Below are positions 55,081-64,000 of a stretch of DNA of 64,000 nucleotides, in pieces; within the stretch, counting starts at the first letter, position 1, and every line of letters begins with the position of its first letter. This DNA comes from Emydura subglobosa (Eukaryota > Chordata > Testudines > Chelidae), in the NCBI GenBank assembly GCA_007922225.1, contig ML680053.1, positions 12,169,036-12,233,035 on the forward strand, written 5' to 3'. The position numbers and the translations under genes are program-made. The notes under the pieces were generated by a model. It did not search any database and was not told the DNA's origin. It worked only from the letters and a program-made list of their open reading frames with translations.

Positions 55081-56850
55081 ACTAAAGATCCCTCTTATTT
55101 AATTTTTGTTTCTCATGTAGGTACCTATTGATTGTATTTCATCAACATGATCATATGATATGAATACATCGTGTGGCTTTTGCCCCAGAGAACAGAAATA
55201 TTTATTGAACACTTCTTCCTTTTCTGCATTAGTGCTGACATTTCTACCATTTTCCCCTAGTAATGGACCAATCAACGAGGTCCTAGGTGTTTTGTAGCCA
55301 ACAGCATAAAATATTTTCGGTGTCTCCTCCTCTCCCCAAAAGGGACAAATGAAAAAACCAGAACAGAACAAAACACCACCACTCCCGTAGTACCAAGCAT
55401 ATGTATAATTACCGATTGGGATTTTATTCTGTTTTGCACATAAATGTAATCAAGTCATTATCACTTGTAATTAAGCAACCACTAATTTTTAGTTCTGTAA
55501 TCAATTCCTCTTTATATGTCAAGGTGGAGTCTAATGTAGAATTATATTAGGTCAGAGGAAACACTTTTTGAGTTAAGAGATTGTCGCCTATAATTTTTAA
55601 ACGTTTCAAGGATGTTTTAGTATTGCAGCATGTGATCTCTAGTATACGTCACTCATACAGATGTCCTCATGATAATGCAAGCTTCCTACACATTGTAGAT
55701 AGGTATGTAAGGAGCCCTTCATCCTGTTCTTTCGTGTGATTTGGTGGTCTATAGCAGACACCAACTAGTACCCCCTCTCTTGCTTTATCTGTTGGAACAC
55801 TGATCATTAAGCATTCAAGAACATTTGCTTCCAAATTACCTGTTTCCTGGTCGCTGACAATGTCATTTCTGACAGAGTGCCACTCCTACTCCTCTTTGGC
55901 TATTTTGATCTTTTGCAAATGGGTTACAACTAAAGCCCTGTGGAGAAAGGTAATTTTGTTTCATGGAGCATTTCAATATTCTGAAATTTGGTTTTGTTAC
56001 GATTTGGAACAAACACCAAAAATTTCAAAATACTCTGGGAATTGCAAAGGCCTGAGGTCTGTAACTAAGAGGCCTTGTGGGTTGCCAAAAAGCCAGGGGC
56101 TTGGAAGCCCAGATTTCCCTGCAGCCTGCCCGGTAGGTTGCTAAGGAGATGATGGGCAAGCTGGCAGGAAATCAGACAGGTGTCCAAGGAGCCCTGCCTG
56201 CTTTCCATCAGACATTCATTGAAATTCAACTGTCTTAGTGGAATAGTTTGATTTTGATGAATCAATGTTCTCGGACGGAAAAATGTTCCATAACAGAATT
56301 TTTGACCAGCTCTAGTTATAACCAGCGATAAACATTCCAGTGACACAAGTCTTCCCAATGGGTTTCAGTAATACCAGCTATGTTGAATTTATGCTCATAA
56401 GTGAGCAATTCCAATTCCTCTTGTTTATTACCCGGGCTCCTAACATTGATGTATAGGCAATGAAAGAGTTTCTTCTCTTCACATCCCTTGGTGCCTTGAT
56501 TAATTTTGTTCTTGACACCTTGGTTTTGTGCTAAATGAGGGTTCAGTTCTTCTTCTTTCTCTCCTTTTGTTGATTTAACACCGTCCTCACTAGTCTCATG
56601 ACTAACCCGTCTCCCTGAAGATTGGTTTCCCTTCTGTTGAGATGGAGATCATCCAAACAGACTCCTTCTCCCCAGTAAAGGCAGACCAATGTTCCACAAA
56701 ACCAGAGCCTTCAATCTCATGCCACTTATGTAGCCAGTAGTTCACTTCCAGAATCTTGTCTTCCTTTGTTTGTGAGATAGCAAGGATCTCAGAAGAGATC
56801 ACTTGGCAGGCCACTGAAGGAGTTTGCTAGAGTAGTCTATAATCTGTAAA
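55081..56850 (-). mobile_element. CR1-type LINE 5' part (ORF1 end, endonuclease, start of RT)
   Basis: Reading down the minus strand, 56814-56602 encodes the end of a CR1 ORF1 SGNH-hydrolase-like domain (ILEVNYWLHKWHEIEGSGFV, EHWSAFTGEKE). Then 56460-56340 encodes the endonuclease start (INVRSPGNKQEEL, FNIAGITETHWE). After the hAT-like insert, 55850-55680 continues the endonuclease (GVLVGVCYRPPNHTKEQDEG). Then 55371-55150 gives the linker to RT (GPLLGENGRNVSTNAEKEEV, FNKYFCSLGQ). Stops and shifts throughout. The RT core and 3' end are missing, which is unusual because most CR1 copies are 5'-truncated. Confidence 0.75.
55931..56314. mobile_element. hAT-like element inserted in the CR1 endonuclease
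   Basis: A 384-bp block interrupts the CR1 coding order. Ends are taaagccctgtgg and (inverted) tagagctggtcaa, imperfect TIRs. It is flanked by gttacaac (55923-55930) and gttataac (56315-56322), an 8-bp duplication with one mismatch. Inside, AT-rich flanks enclose a GC-richer middle (56050-56200). Confidence 0.8.
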
Positions 56851-59080
56851 GGTATCGTGTGAAGCAGTGTCCGTGCTGATATTCACCTTCACTAGTGAAG
56901 CCTTGCCTGCCGACTCCTGAATTTATTCACTCTCCAATCTTGCACTGACATCCTGGTTCCAGGAAGACAGCACATTGTTCTGTTGTCTCCATCCTTGCAA
57001 ACCATTCTTTCAGTGTTTCTTATCAATATAATCCCTGATGAAAACTAACAAAATCTTAGAATCCACAGAATCCCAGTGAGTCGTGCTGGCCATGTAAACA
57101 GCCGAAATGGGCTGGGTGTTTGACATTTCTGAAATATGATAATGAAATACAGTACACTGCAGTGCTTGCAAGCCAATGGAAAACAAATAGATCTGGTTGT
57201 GAGTGAGAGTCTGTAAGCACACTAGGTTATGGGACGACTACCATTATTAAACTAGCACCAGTGTAATTCAGATGCCCCTGTGGAATGCTAGTATACAGAG
57301 GATTTTTACTGGCTTGGAGCACATGTAGACAACAAGCAATAGTGAGCACCAATATCCTTTCTACAGCAGCACTGTCACTAGTGCCAGAAGGAATGTAATG
57401 GAGGGGGGTTCTCCCTCCTCCCCCCCCAAAAAAGTGACGATAGCAGTACGATGCCCAAGCTTTAAAAAAATATATATATATTTTTTTAAATACCTTTGGA
57501 ATTATTTGCCTTCTGAATCTTTAGCAACAAGCTTGTTTTCAATTCTTGTTTTCAAGCTTATCTACACAACCATAAGGGCTACAAGCCTTTTTAAAGGAAA
57601 GCTGAGATGCTGCAGCATTCACGTGACTTCAGGGCTTTAAGAAATAACACCAGTTATCATTGAGCTGGCAACACAGTGAAAGCCAAGACACAGGAATCCT
57701 TGAACATACAAGACATTAAAGTGTATTACTAAAGATGAAGCCGCACCCATCCATTCAGGCTCAGAACATTTGAGGCTGAAAGCAGAAGGCCCGTTTCCAC
57801 TTGAAATATACAGCTCACATTCACATTGCCCACGACACAGCAAGTGCATTTGCTTGGAGCAAGTTGTATCCTGAATTGGGTCAACTGTGCACAGGGGCAG
57901 TACTAACGTAGAGTGAGAGCACTGATGTTGCCACTACACCAGTCAGTTGGTCCTCACAAAAGAGGAGCCTAATACCCCACAACTGGTCTGAGTGATGGGA
58001 CTGTTTTCTGTATTTCTTACTTTGGAGTTACTTCAGTTTCTAATTCAATGCATGTGTTTAGTTTCATCACATGCATCCATGAGGCTTTTCTTGTTAAACA
58101 GATTACTTTATACACCCATAAGGCACAGGTACTGCAACTGAGCTGATGAAATATTTTTAGTGAAACTTTTTCATTATGAAAAATTAGTTTTTAATCTAAA
58201 AACCTAAAGTTTTGGGGGAATAAAAAGCTTGGTAAAAAAAACAAAAAACAAAATTGTTTTTTGCAACAAAAACATGGAAGTTTCAGAACTGGGCATGTCT
58301 CAGGGAAATTTCCATTTTGATGAGAAAACTATTTTTCCATCAAAAAAGATTAGAATGAAAAAGTTTGACTGCAACAGCTTGAGAGTTGTTTTGGAAAAAG
58401 GAAACCAACATGCTTACAACTAGTCCCAGTGGCTCATGTGGGCAACACACCACCATTGCAAAGTTAGTCAGCTTGTAAATTGCAGCTCTTTAATGGACAA
58501 GAACAAGCCAGGAAGAAGATTGCTGAGTATCCTAAAGTTAAAGCAGTTTGACTCGCGGCCAGCACAACTGAAACGAATTGTAACATGCCACCATGTAGCA
58601 GTCAGCAGCACTGCTGTACTATACCAGCTGTTACGGTATTTGTATATGCTAGGATATAAACAAAATGGACATTGAAATAGTTCCTTATAAAAGCACAAGA
58701 GAAAAAGTGCTGCAAGCATTACTGATTTTACCACAGCAGAAAAATGCTACTCAGTTACACTAGATCTCATGTAGCTACCTAGAGCTTTTGTAATATGATA
58801 GAAGAGTAACAGGTTATGGGTGACTGAGGCTGGTATCTAGTATCTACAAATAGCTTGTCTGCTTGTATTAAGTTGACTCAAAGATGGAAGGGAAGAGAAC
58901 AGGAATAGGGGAAAGAGGAAATGAAGTAGAAACACAGCCTCAGATAACTCAGGGGTATCAAGGAAGACCCCTGGCCTAGTTTGGTTCTGCGGGAGACAGC
59001 TCTGATGCTATAGCTGATTTTAGGGATTAGGATGAGACTTTAATGGGAGCAGATTATCCCTTGTCTGCCTTCTTTTGGGG
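56851..59080. other. Noncoding stretch
   Basis: About 58150-58400 is AT-rich with 'gaaaaa...tttttccat' inverted motifs like the AT-rich hAT-like family. About 57250-57350 has a MITE-like piece. No gene was seen. Confidence 0.45.
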
Positions 59081-59084
59081 CTTC

Positions 59085-59395
59085 TCACACCTTCCCCTGA
59101 AGCATCTGGTGTTGGTCACTGGTGGAGACTAGACAGACTTTGGGTCTAATCCAGTCTGATAATTCCTGTGCCCTGAAGGACTGTACAGAGGGATGCACTT
59201 AGTCCCTGGGCCTCAGCTCCCCATCTGTAAAGAAGGCTCATAGTTCCTTTCTTCCACCCTCTGTCTGTCCATTTAGACTGTAAGCTTTGGGGCAGGTACA
59301 TTTTACCACGAGTTTGTGAAGTGCATTGGGACCCCCAATCGCTGTTGGGGCCTCTAGCCATTATTGTAATAGAAATAAACAGAGTGGCACTGTGA
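59085..59395 (+). repeat. CR1 tail scrap followed by an old SINE tail
   Basis: 59085-59165 ('cccctgaagcatctggtgttggtcactggtgg...tccagtctg') resembles the CR1 subfamily tail at 43.85 kb. 59255-59395 ('gactgtaagctttggggcagg...cattgggacccccaatcgctgttggggcctctagcc...aaataaa') is the old SINE-type tail. Confidence 0.55.
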
Positions 59396-60040
59396 ACCGA
59401 GCGTCTTTTTAGCTATAAGGAGTGTGATTCTGCACAGCACAGATTTACTGTTGTATACCTGGTAAAAGTATGAGCAAGTTAAGGACGCAGAGTAGAGGCC
59501 ATTCCTGCATTAGTAACTCATTCCTGCCATATTACTCCTATCTAGATGCAGGAGGAAGCTATGTGGCATCTCCCCCCTGTAGAGAAGGATTGTCTATGCT
59601 CACATCTTTTCAGTAATGCCTGTTTTCCTTTTTCACCTTGCATACATGGAAGTATGGGAGCAGATGCACAGGGGGCTTGAAGTATGATATCTTGGTGTAG
59701 AGGATTACAGCTGACATAGCCTTATTTACATCCATGCACAGATTATTATTAATACTGTCATGTTACCAAGAAGCTCTAAACATAGACTGGGACTGCACTG
59801 TGCTAGGTGCTGTACAGACTCCACTTGCACTTACACTGGAGGGCAACACCACACAGCATAAGAACTGACACAGAATAGAATTGGCTCAAGGCCAGATGAT
59901 TTATAATCCATCCACCAAAAGTCTTCCTTACTCTAAAATACCTGAACATCCCATCTCAATTTTGAAGCTGTTGATGTAGGTCATAGCAATAAAAAGGCAT
60001 CAGCTTCAGTAAGGAACAACTCTCACAGCAATAGTCAGAT
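59396..60040. other. Intergenic stretch between RAB38 and CTSC
   Basis: About 59740-59830 has another antisense SINE-type scrap ('tctaaacatagactgggactgcactgtgc'). No gene was seen. Confidence 0.45.
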
Positions 60041-60041
60041 T

Positions 60042-60729
60042 TTTATTGGAGATCAGCTTGGAATTGAATTCAAATGACATTCATAAAAAACAGGAACTTA
60101 ACCCCCCCACATAAATGCAGTAAAAGGCCAATATGTAAAACAAACTTTGAAGTTCAGAAAATTTGACATCTGACATTTTGCTTGCACGTTTGCCAAAACA
60201 CTTAAAGCTTTAAAGTTTCCCTTTAGTCACAGTGTAATCATACTCTGATGCACATTTAAGATGTCCAATTTTAAAATGCAATGATTCCCTGATTTCCCAG
60301 GAGTAAGGCACAATACTTTAAAAAGTGTCCCGTTAAGTAATTACAGATTATTGTAACAATCATTTCCTTCTGAGATCTAGTTTTAAGATTGTCCAAGGAC
60401 AAAAAAAAAAAAAAAAAAAAAGATTGGGCTTTATATAATGATGAATAATCACTCTTCTTAATCTAATGGCAATTGTATTCTTGGAGAATTTACTGACAGG
60501 CTCTATACACAGGAAGTATATCTTTGTGTATCATAAACAAAGAGCAGAATTCTGACGTGTCGTTAGTGGTAGAGCACTTTATTCTGAAAAATCTCATTAA
60601 AGCTCATTCTTAAGCTTTAAAATACTGCAATAAAAATTTTCCAAGTGCATAATATAATCAATACATTTTTATGGCGGGGGAATTTGCTTCTAAAGAAATG
60701 AGGCACTGGGGAAAAGAAAGAGTTTTGTT
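60042..60729 (-). other. CTSC: CTSC 3' UTR with candidate poly(A) signals (inferred)
   Basis: The stretch follows the CTSC stop codon on the minus strand. AATAAA occurs on the minus strand at 60578-60583 (plus tttatt) and again at 60042-60047. Either could end the transcript; the choice cannot be made from sequence alone. A run of 20 or more A on the plus strand (about 60400-60421) would be an oligo-U in a long 3' UTR. Confidence 0.4.
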
Positions 60730-61232
60730 TTACATTTTTGGAATAGGAGTTGCGGCCACTGCTATACTTTCAATTGCACATTCATCGGTGCCCCGGCGGA
60801 TTCTGAAGTAACCATTTTCTCCCCATGAGCTTCCCCAGCTGTTTTTCACTATCCAGAACTTCTCACCAGTAGCTGGATCTTTGCCATAGCCCACAAGCAA
60901 CACTGCATGATTGGTCAACTCAAAGGGGTTGAACTCATCTTGCAGCCCGGTGTGATGGTAGATTCCTTCTCTATAGAGCATGAAATCACTATAAACTTCG
61001 AAAGCAACAGCCATTGGCCCATATAGAACAAGTTCAAGCTTCATCAGGGCTTCGTTGCAGCCTCCATAAAACCCTCCAACGTAGTGGTACTCAGAGGCAT
61101 AGTGGTGGTAACAGTTCCGCTTAAGAGTACATGGAGAATCAGTGGCTGTGTAAGGAAAACACTCTTCCTCCACTACACCAAAATCTTGGACGTATTTCCC
61201 AGAAATGAGGTATGGGAATCCACCATCACAAC
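60730..61232 (-). CDS. CTSC: CTSC last coding exon (exon 7 by human numbering)
   Basis: Cathepsin C (dipeptidyl-peptidase I) is a lysosomal papain-family cysteine peptidase that removes N-terminal dipeptides and activates granule serine proteases; it works as a tetramer with a chloride ion. The exon starts at the acceptor tatttcAG|GT (phase 1) with [20 protein letters not shown]. It contains [20 protein letters not shown], the light-chain start region [19 protein letters not shown] with the catalytic His (His405 in human), and [17 protein letters not shown] with the catalytic Asn (Asn427). It ends [13 protein letters not shown] and stop TAA at 60730-60732. It is intact, 503 bp, the length expected for the terminal exon of this gene. 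The frame that continues past the acceptor into the intron is not coding. Confidence 0.96.
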
Positions 61233-62084
61233 CTGAAATAGTCAGAAAACATCTGGTTATTCCTGCGGGTGGACCATCTCCCTTCTTCCTTAGAACCCTC
61301 ACCCATTTGTGACCACATAGTAACCACAGCAATTCCTTATATGGAAACAATATCAGTAACCCATCTGTTCTTCCTCCTTCAGGGACACTTTGTTCCCTTC
61401 TCCCTAGATGTGCTATCCAGCCTGCTGGCCTTCTCCTAACTCCCCTGGACACCCTGTCAGGATCCACTCTCCTCTGCTCCCCCTGGCCTAGACACTCTCT
61501 CCCCCCTGCAGGTGGATTACAACTCCAAGATCTTCCTCCAATACAGCACATTCCCCTAGATAGGTTCCTTTGCCTTGTTTCCAGCTGCTTTTTGCAGCCA
61601 TTCAAAGCTGTTTACAATGAAGAGCCTGGATGCCTGTACAAGCAGCTGGAGAAGCAGGAGAGCAGACACCAAATGAGCAGCCAGTCTCTGCAGACCACTA
61701 GCTAGTGTTAAGCAAACCACTAGTGGTTCAACTCCAATACAATTCCCAGGCATACAGCAAAATGGATTCTAATGACCCTGGAATGAAACCTGCATCATTA
61801 TGATGGAGTCACAGAAGTCAGCTACTATAAAATGTCCTAAGCACGTGACACTCAAGAATTAGCCATCTCTTTCAGTCATAAAGGAAATTTGCTCCAATCC
61901 CCTGAAGTTGCTATTTCACAGCAAATCATCTTTCCACCCCAAGACCACAAAGTGGCTTACAAAAATTGTTGCCAATCAATTAGAAGAGACTGTCAACCCT
62001 TGCTCTGCTATAGTTTCAAAGTCCTTGGGGTGGTGTTCCTCCCCCATCTCCCTAATACCAGGGGAACGTCTCTGATGCACTTAC
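61233..62084 (-). other. CTSC: CTSC intron 6
   Basis: An 852-bp intron bounded by GTAAGT (donor at 62084) and TTTCAG (acceptor at 61233-61235). Its GC-richer part (61240-61600) happens to be open in the same frame as exon 7 but shows no cathepsin similarity. Confidence 0.85.
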
Positions 62085-62216
62085 CTTGAGAATACTGGCT
62101 GCAAGACACAACCTGCTGAGGACTGAAGATTGGTTTCTGGGAATTGTTCGTTCGGATACGAATTCTTGCCTCCAACATGCCCATGGAAGCAAATGCATAG
62201 CAGCTGCCACAGGATG
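62085..62216 (-). CDS. CTSC: CTSC coding exon 6 with the catalytic cysteine
   Basis: This 132-bp exon encodes 44 residues of the papain-like heavy chain. The active-site motif [17 protein letters not shown] is present, whose second Cys is the nucleophile (Cys258 in human). VVSCSQYSQ follows before the junction with GCDGGF in the next exon. NNSQ is an N-glycosylation-type sequon conserved in the family. The acceptor is ttcctcAG|CA and the donor CAAG|GTAAGT, both phase 1, joining exactly with exon 7 (G|GT for Gly). The exon is intact. Earlier exons encoding the exclusion domain and propeptide lie beyond the window's right edge. Confidence 0.95.
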
Positions 62217-64000
62217 CTGAGGAAAACAGGAAACACAATATATCAGTAAACTAAACAAGACAAGGTGGCTGTCAGGGAGGTGATCCTGCATTGCACAGGC
62301 TACTGAATCAGGACAACCCTCCTTTGACATTGTCTACATTGTGAAAGTTAGGCTCCAATTCAAGCAAGCTATTTAAATATGCTTAACTGTAAGCACAAAA
62401 TCAGTCCCACTGAAGTCAGTATTTAGAAATCACTTTAAGGACTGATGTCTCCTAGGAGGAAGGAGCAAGACACAGAAGTTTTTAAATATAGTTTCTCTTA
62501 TTAAAAATTTTAAGAATAACTTTTTAATTGTCTAGGTTTAAAAGCTGCGCTATCGCTAAGCTATTGCCTCCAAATGGTCATATAAAGAATGTTTGTTAGC
62601 ATGGTGCAAAGGATGCTCATAACCATTTCTCTGAGACTGCCCTTTATGAAGCCCTCTTAAGAGATGTGCTATAACCTGTGTCAACTGAACTCTGGACATA
62701 CTATTCTAGATATCTTCAGTACGTTGGTGTATTTAGAGTCATAATTTCCCACTGCACCAATATACTCTGCTTATACCGAGGCTTCTAAAATAATGGCTTG
62801 TTTTGGAGTCTGGTAATGTAAGTGTGAGATTTCATATTGTGGATTTTGTGATTCTCTCAAGCAGCGTGCAGTCATACTTTAGCTTTTCAGAATAGTTGTG
62901 CTCTGCTGACAGGTAACAAGACAAGTCACCTAACATCATATTTTACACCAAAATTTAGTGTTGCCTTTTCATTTTAGCTCCTTCACCCCCCACCTTGACG
63001 TTTCCTGTGATGTAGAAGAACCTTTGAAAGTGAAGTAGCCTCACTGCAGAGAGGGAGTTGCTTAGCTGAGGTCTTTTCCTGACTGACTATCGCCCCTCAC
63101 CAAGGGCCCCAATTGACTTACCCGCTGCCATGAAACAAAGGAAAATATCGCAAAGCTTAAAAAAGGAATGAGGCTTTGGGAACACAAAAGCAAACCCCTC
63201 CCGGCTCAAACCGTGTGTAGGAGGGCATCAAGCAGGGCTATTATAGAAGTAGGACTTTATGAAATTGTATCATTATTCAACATTAAGACGTTGGATGCAT
63301 CTCTGGAGAGGAGGGGGTGGAAGCTGCTCTCTGATCAGCTCTGCTGGGCAAACAGAGCACATATTCAAAGTGGTGAAAGGTGACACCCACTCTTACACAA
63401 GCACAGCATCCTTGGCTGATTGGCAAAATCCTAGCAGACCAGGTCTCATTTGCAAAGATACATTAATGGGCTATAATGTAACCATTTTGTCCTGGAAGCA
63501 ATTTAAAAAAAAAACAAAAAAAAAAAACATTCCCCACTATTAACTGCAGCAGCACACTCTGGGAAGCTCCTAATATCACACCCACACAGAAACAGAATAT
63601 CATTCGAGATCAGAGATAATTGCGAGAACTGTTTGATGCTCCTCACAAATTCAATTCCAAATCAATCACAGGCTCAATGGCATTAGATCCCACTCAGTCT
63701 ATGGAAAAAGGATCATTAAATGATGAAAAATGATTAGAGGGCATAAAACACCTTTAGAAGGGGAGGAATGAGTAGGTCACCTATCTTTTCCCACCTACTC
63801 TAGTTTGAGAGGAAGATTACAGGAACCAAAGCAGAGACTTATTGAGAATCCTAGCACTAAAACTGGCTAAAATTTGTTACTGTGATGTAATTGCCCAATA
63901 ATATTTCCCCATTGTAGAAACTGAGGGCAATTAACAGTTGACAACAGTGTATCCACTCAAACTAATCTCTTCTGCCCAAGATATGTAAAGTGGTGGGGGG
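62217..64000 (-). other. CTSC: CTSC intron 5 (partial)
   Basis: No further exon was recognised up to the window edge, so the intron continues outside. It holds short A-runs at 63507-63529 and no clear transposon. Confidence 0.6.

Noticed and set aside
61233..61605. Open frame extending CTSC exon 7 upstream by over 120 codons
   Set aside because: It crosses a clear TTTCAG acceptor and shows no cathepsin C similarity; exon 6 joins exon 7 in exact phase.
62240..64000. Search for CTSC exon 5
   Set aside because: No exclusion-domain or pro-region sequence was recognised up to the right edge.

Overview
This is vertebrate nuclear DNA, most likely from a turtle (a crocodilian is the main alternative). 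The evidence is split genes with GT/AG introns, many CR1 LINEs (one with the avian/reptilian ATTCTATGATTCTATGA-type 3' end), a Tx1-like LINE, hAT-type nonautonomous elements with 8-bp target duplications, and amniote host genes. The two host genes are RAB38 (first coding exon only, minus strand, 19.8-20.0 kb) and CTSC (cathepsin C; the last two coding exons, minus strand, 60.7-62.2 kb). RAB38 and CTSC are adjacent and co-oriented in human 11q14 as well, so this is a conserved syntenic block. About 97% of the window is intron, intergenic DNA or transposon remains.

Layout. 1-19.77 kb is inferred to be RAB38 intron 1. It holds a solo LTR with an intact 5-bp target duplication (2.46-3.24 kb), other old repeats, and a near-complete but broken bicistronic Tx1-like LINE (11.8-16.0 kb). 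RAB38 exon 1 follows. A 382-bp GC-rich hAT-like element sits about 650 bp upstream of the RAB38 start codon. 21.4-23.2 kb is a degenerate CR1. 27.0-30.0 kb is the integrase-to-envelope part of a minus-strand endogenous retrovirus. 34.6-39.74 kb is the most unusual part: a decayed Maverick/Polinton (adintovirus-like) fragment with co-oriented integrase (with chromodomain), penton-like, small basic virion-like, double-jelly-roll major capsid and adenain-like protease genes. A possible spliced gene of unknown function precedes the integrase. 39.74-43.94 kb is a stack of CR1 copies, one inserted antisense into another. 46.9-48.4 kb is a three-level nest (SINE, then LTR, then MITE). 52.7 kb has a poly-G/(GT)n/(GC)n tract that could form Z-DNA. 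55.1-56.85 kb is a minus-strand CR1 5' part (ORF1 SGNH-type domain, endonuclease, start of RT) split by a hAT-like element with an 8-bp target duplication. CTSC exons 7 and 6 follow.

How the genes relate. RAB38 is a Rab GTPase of lysosome-related organelle traffic, and CTSC is a lysosomal dipeptidyl-peptidase. They are linked by position, not in an operon. Every transposon, retroviral and Polinton reading frame seen here carries stops or frameshifts and reads as fossil sequence. No tRNA, rRNA, CRISPR or bacterial feature was seen. Family names come from motif recognition by eye; no database search was possible.
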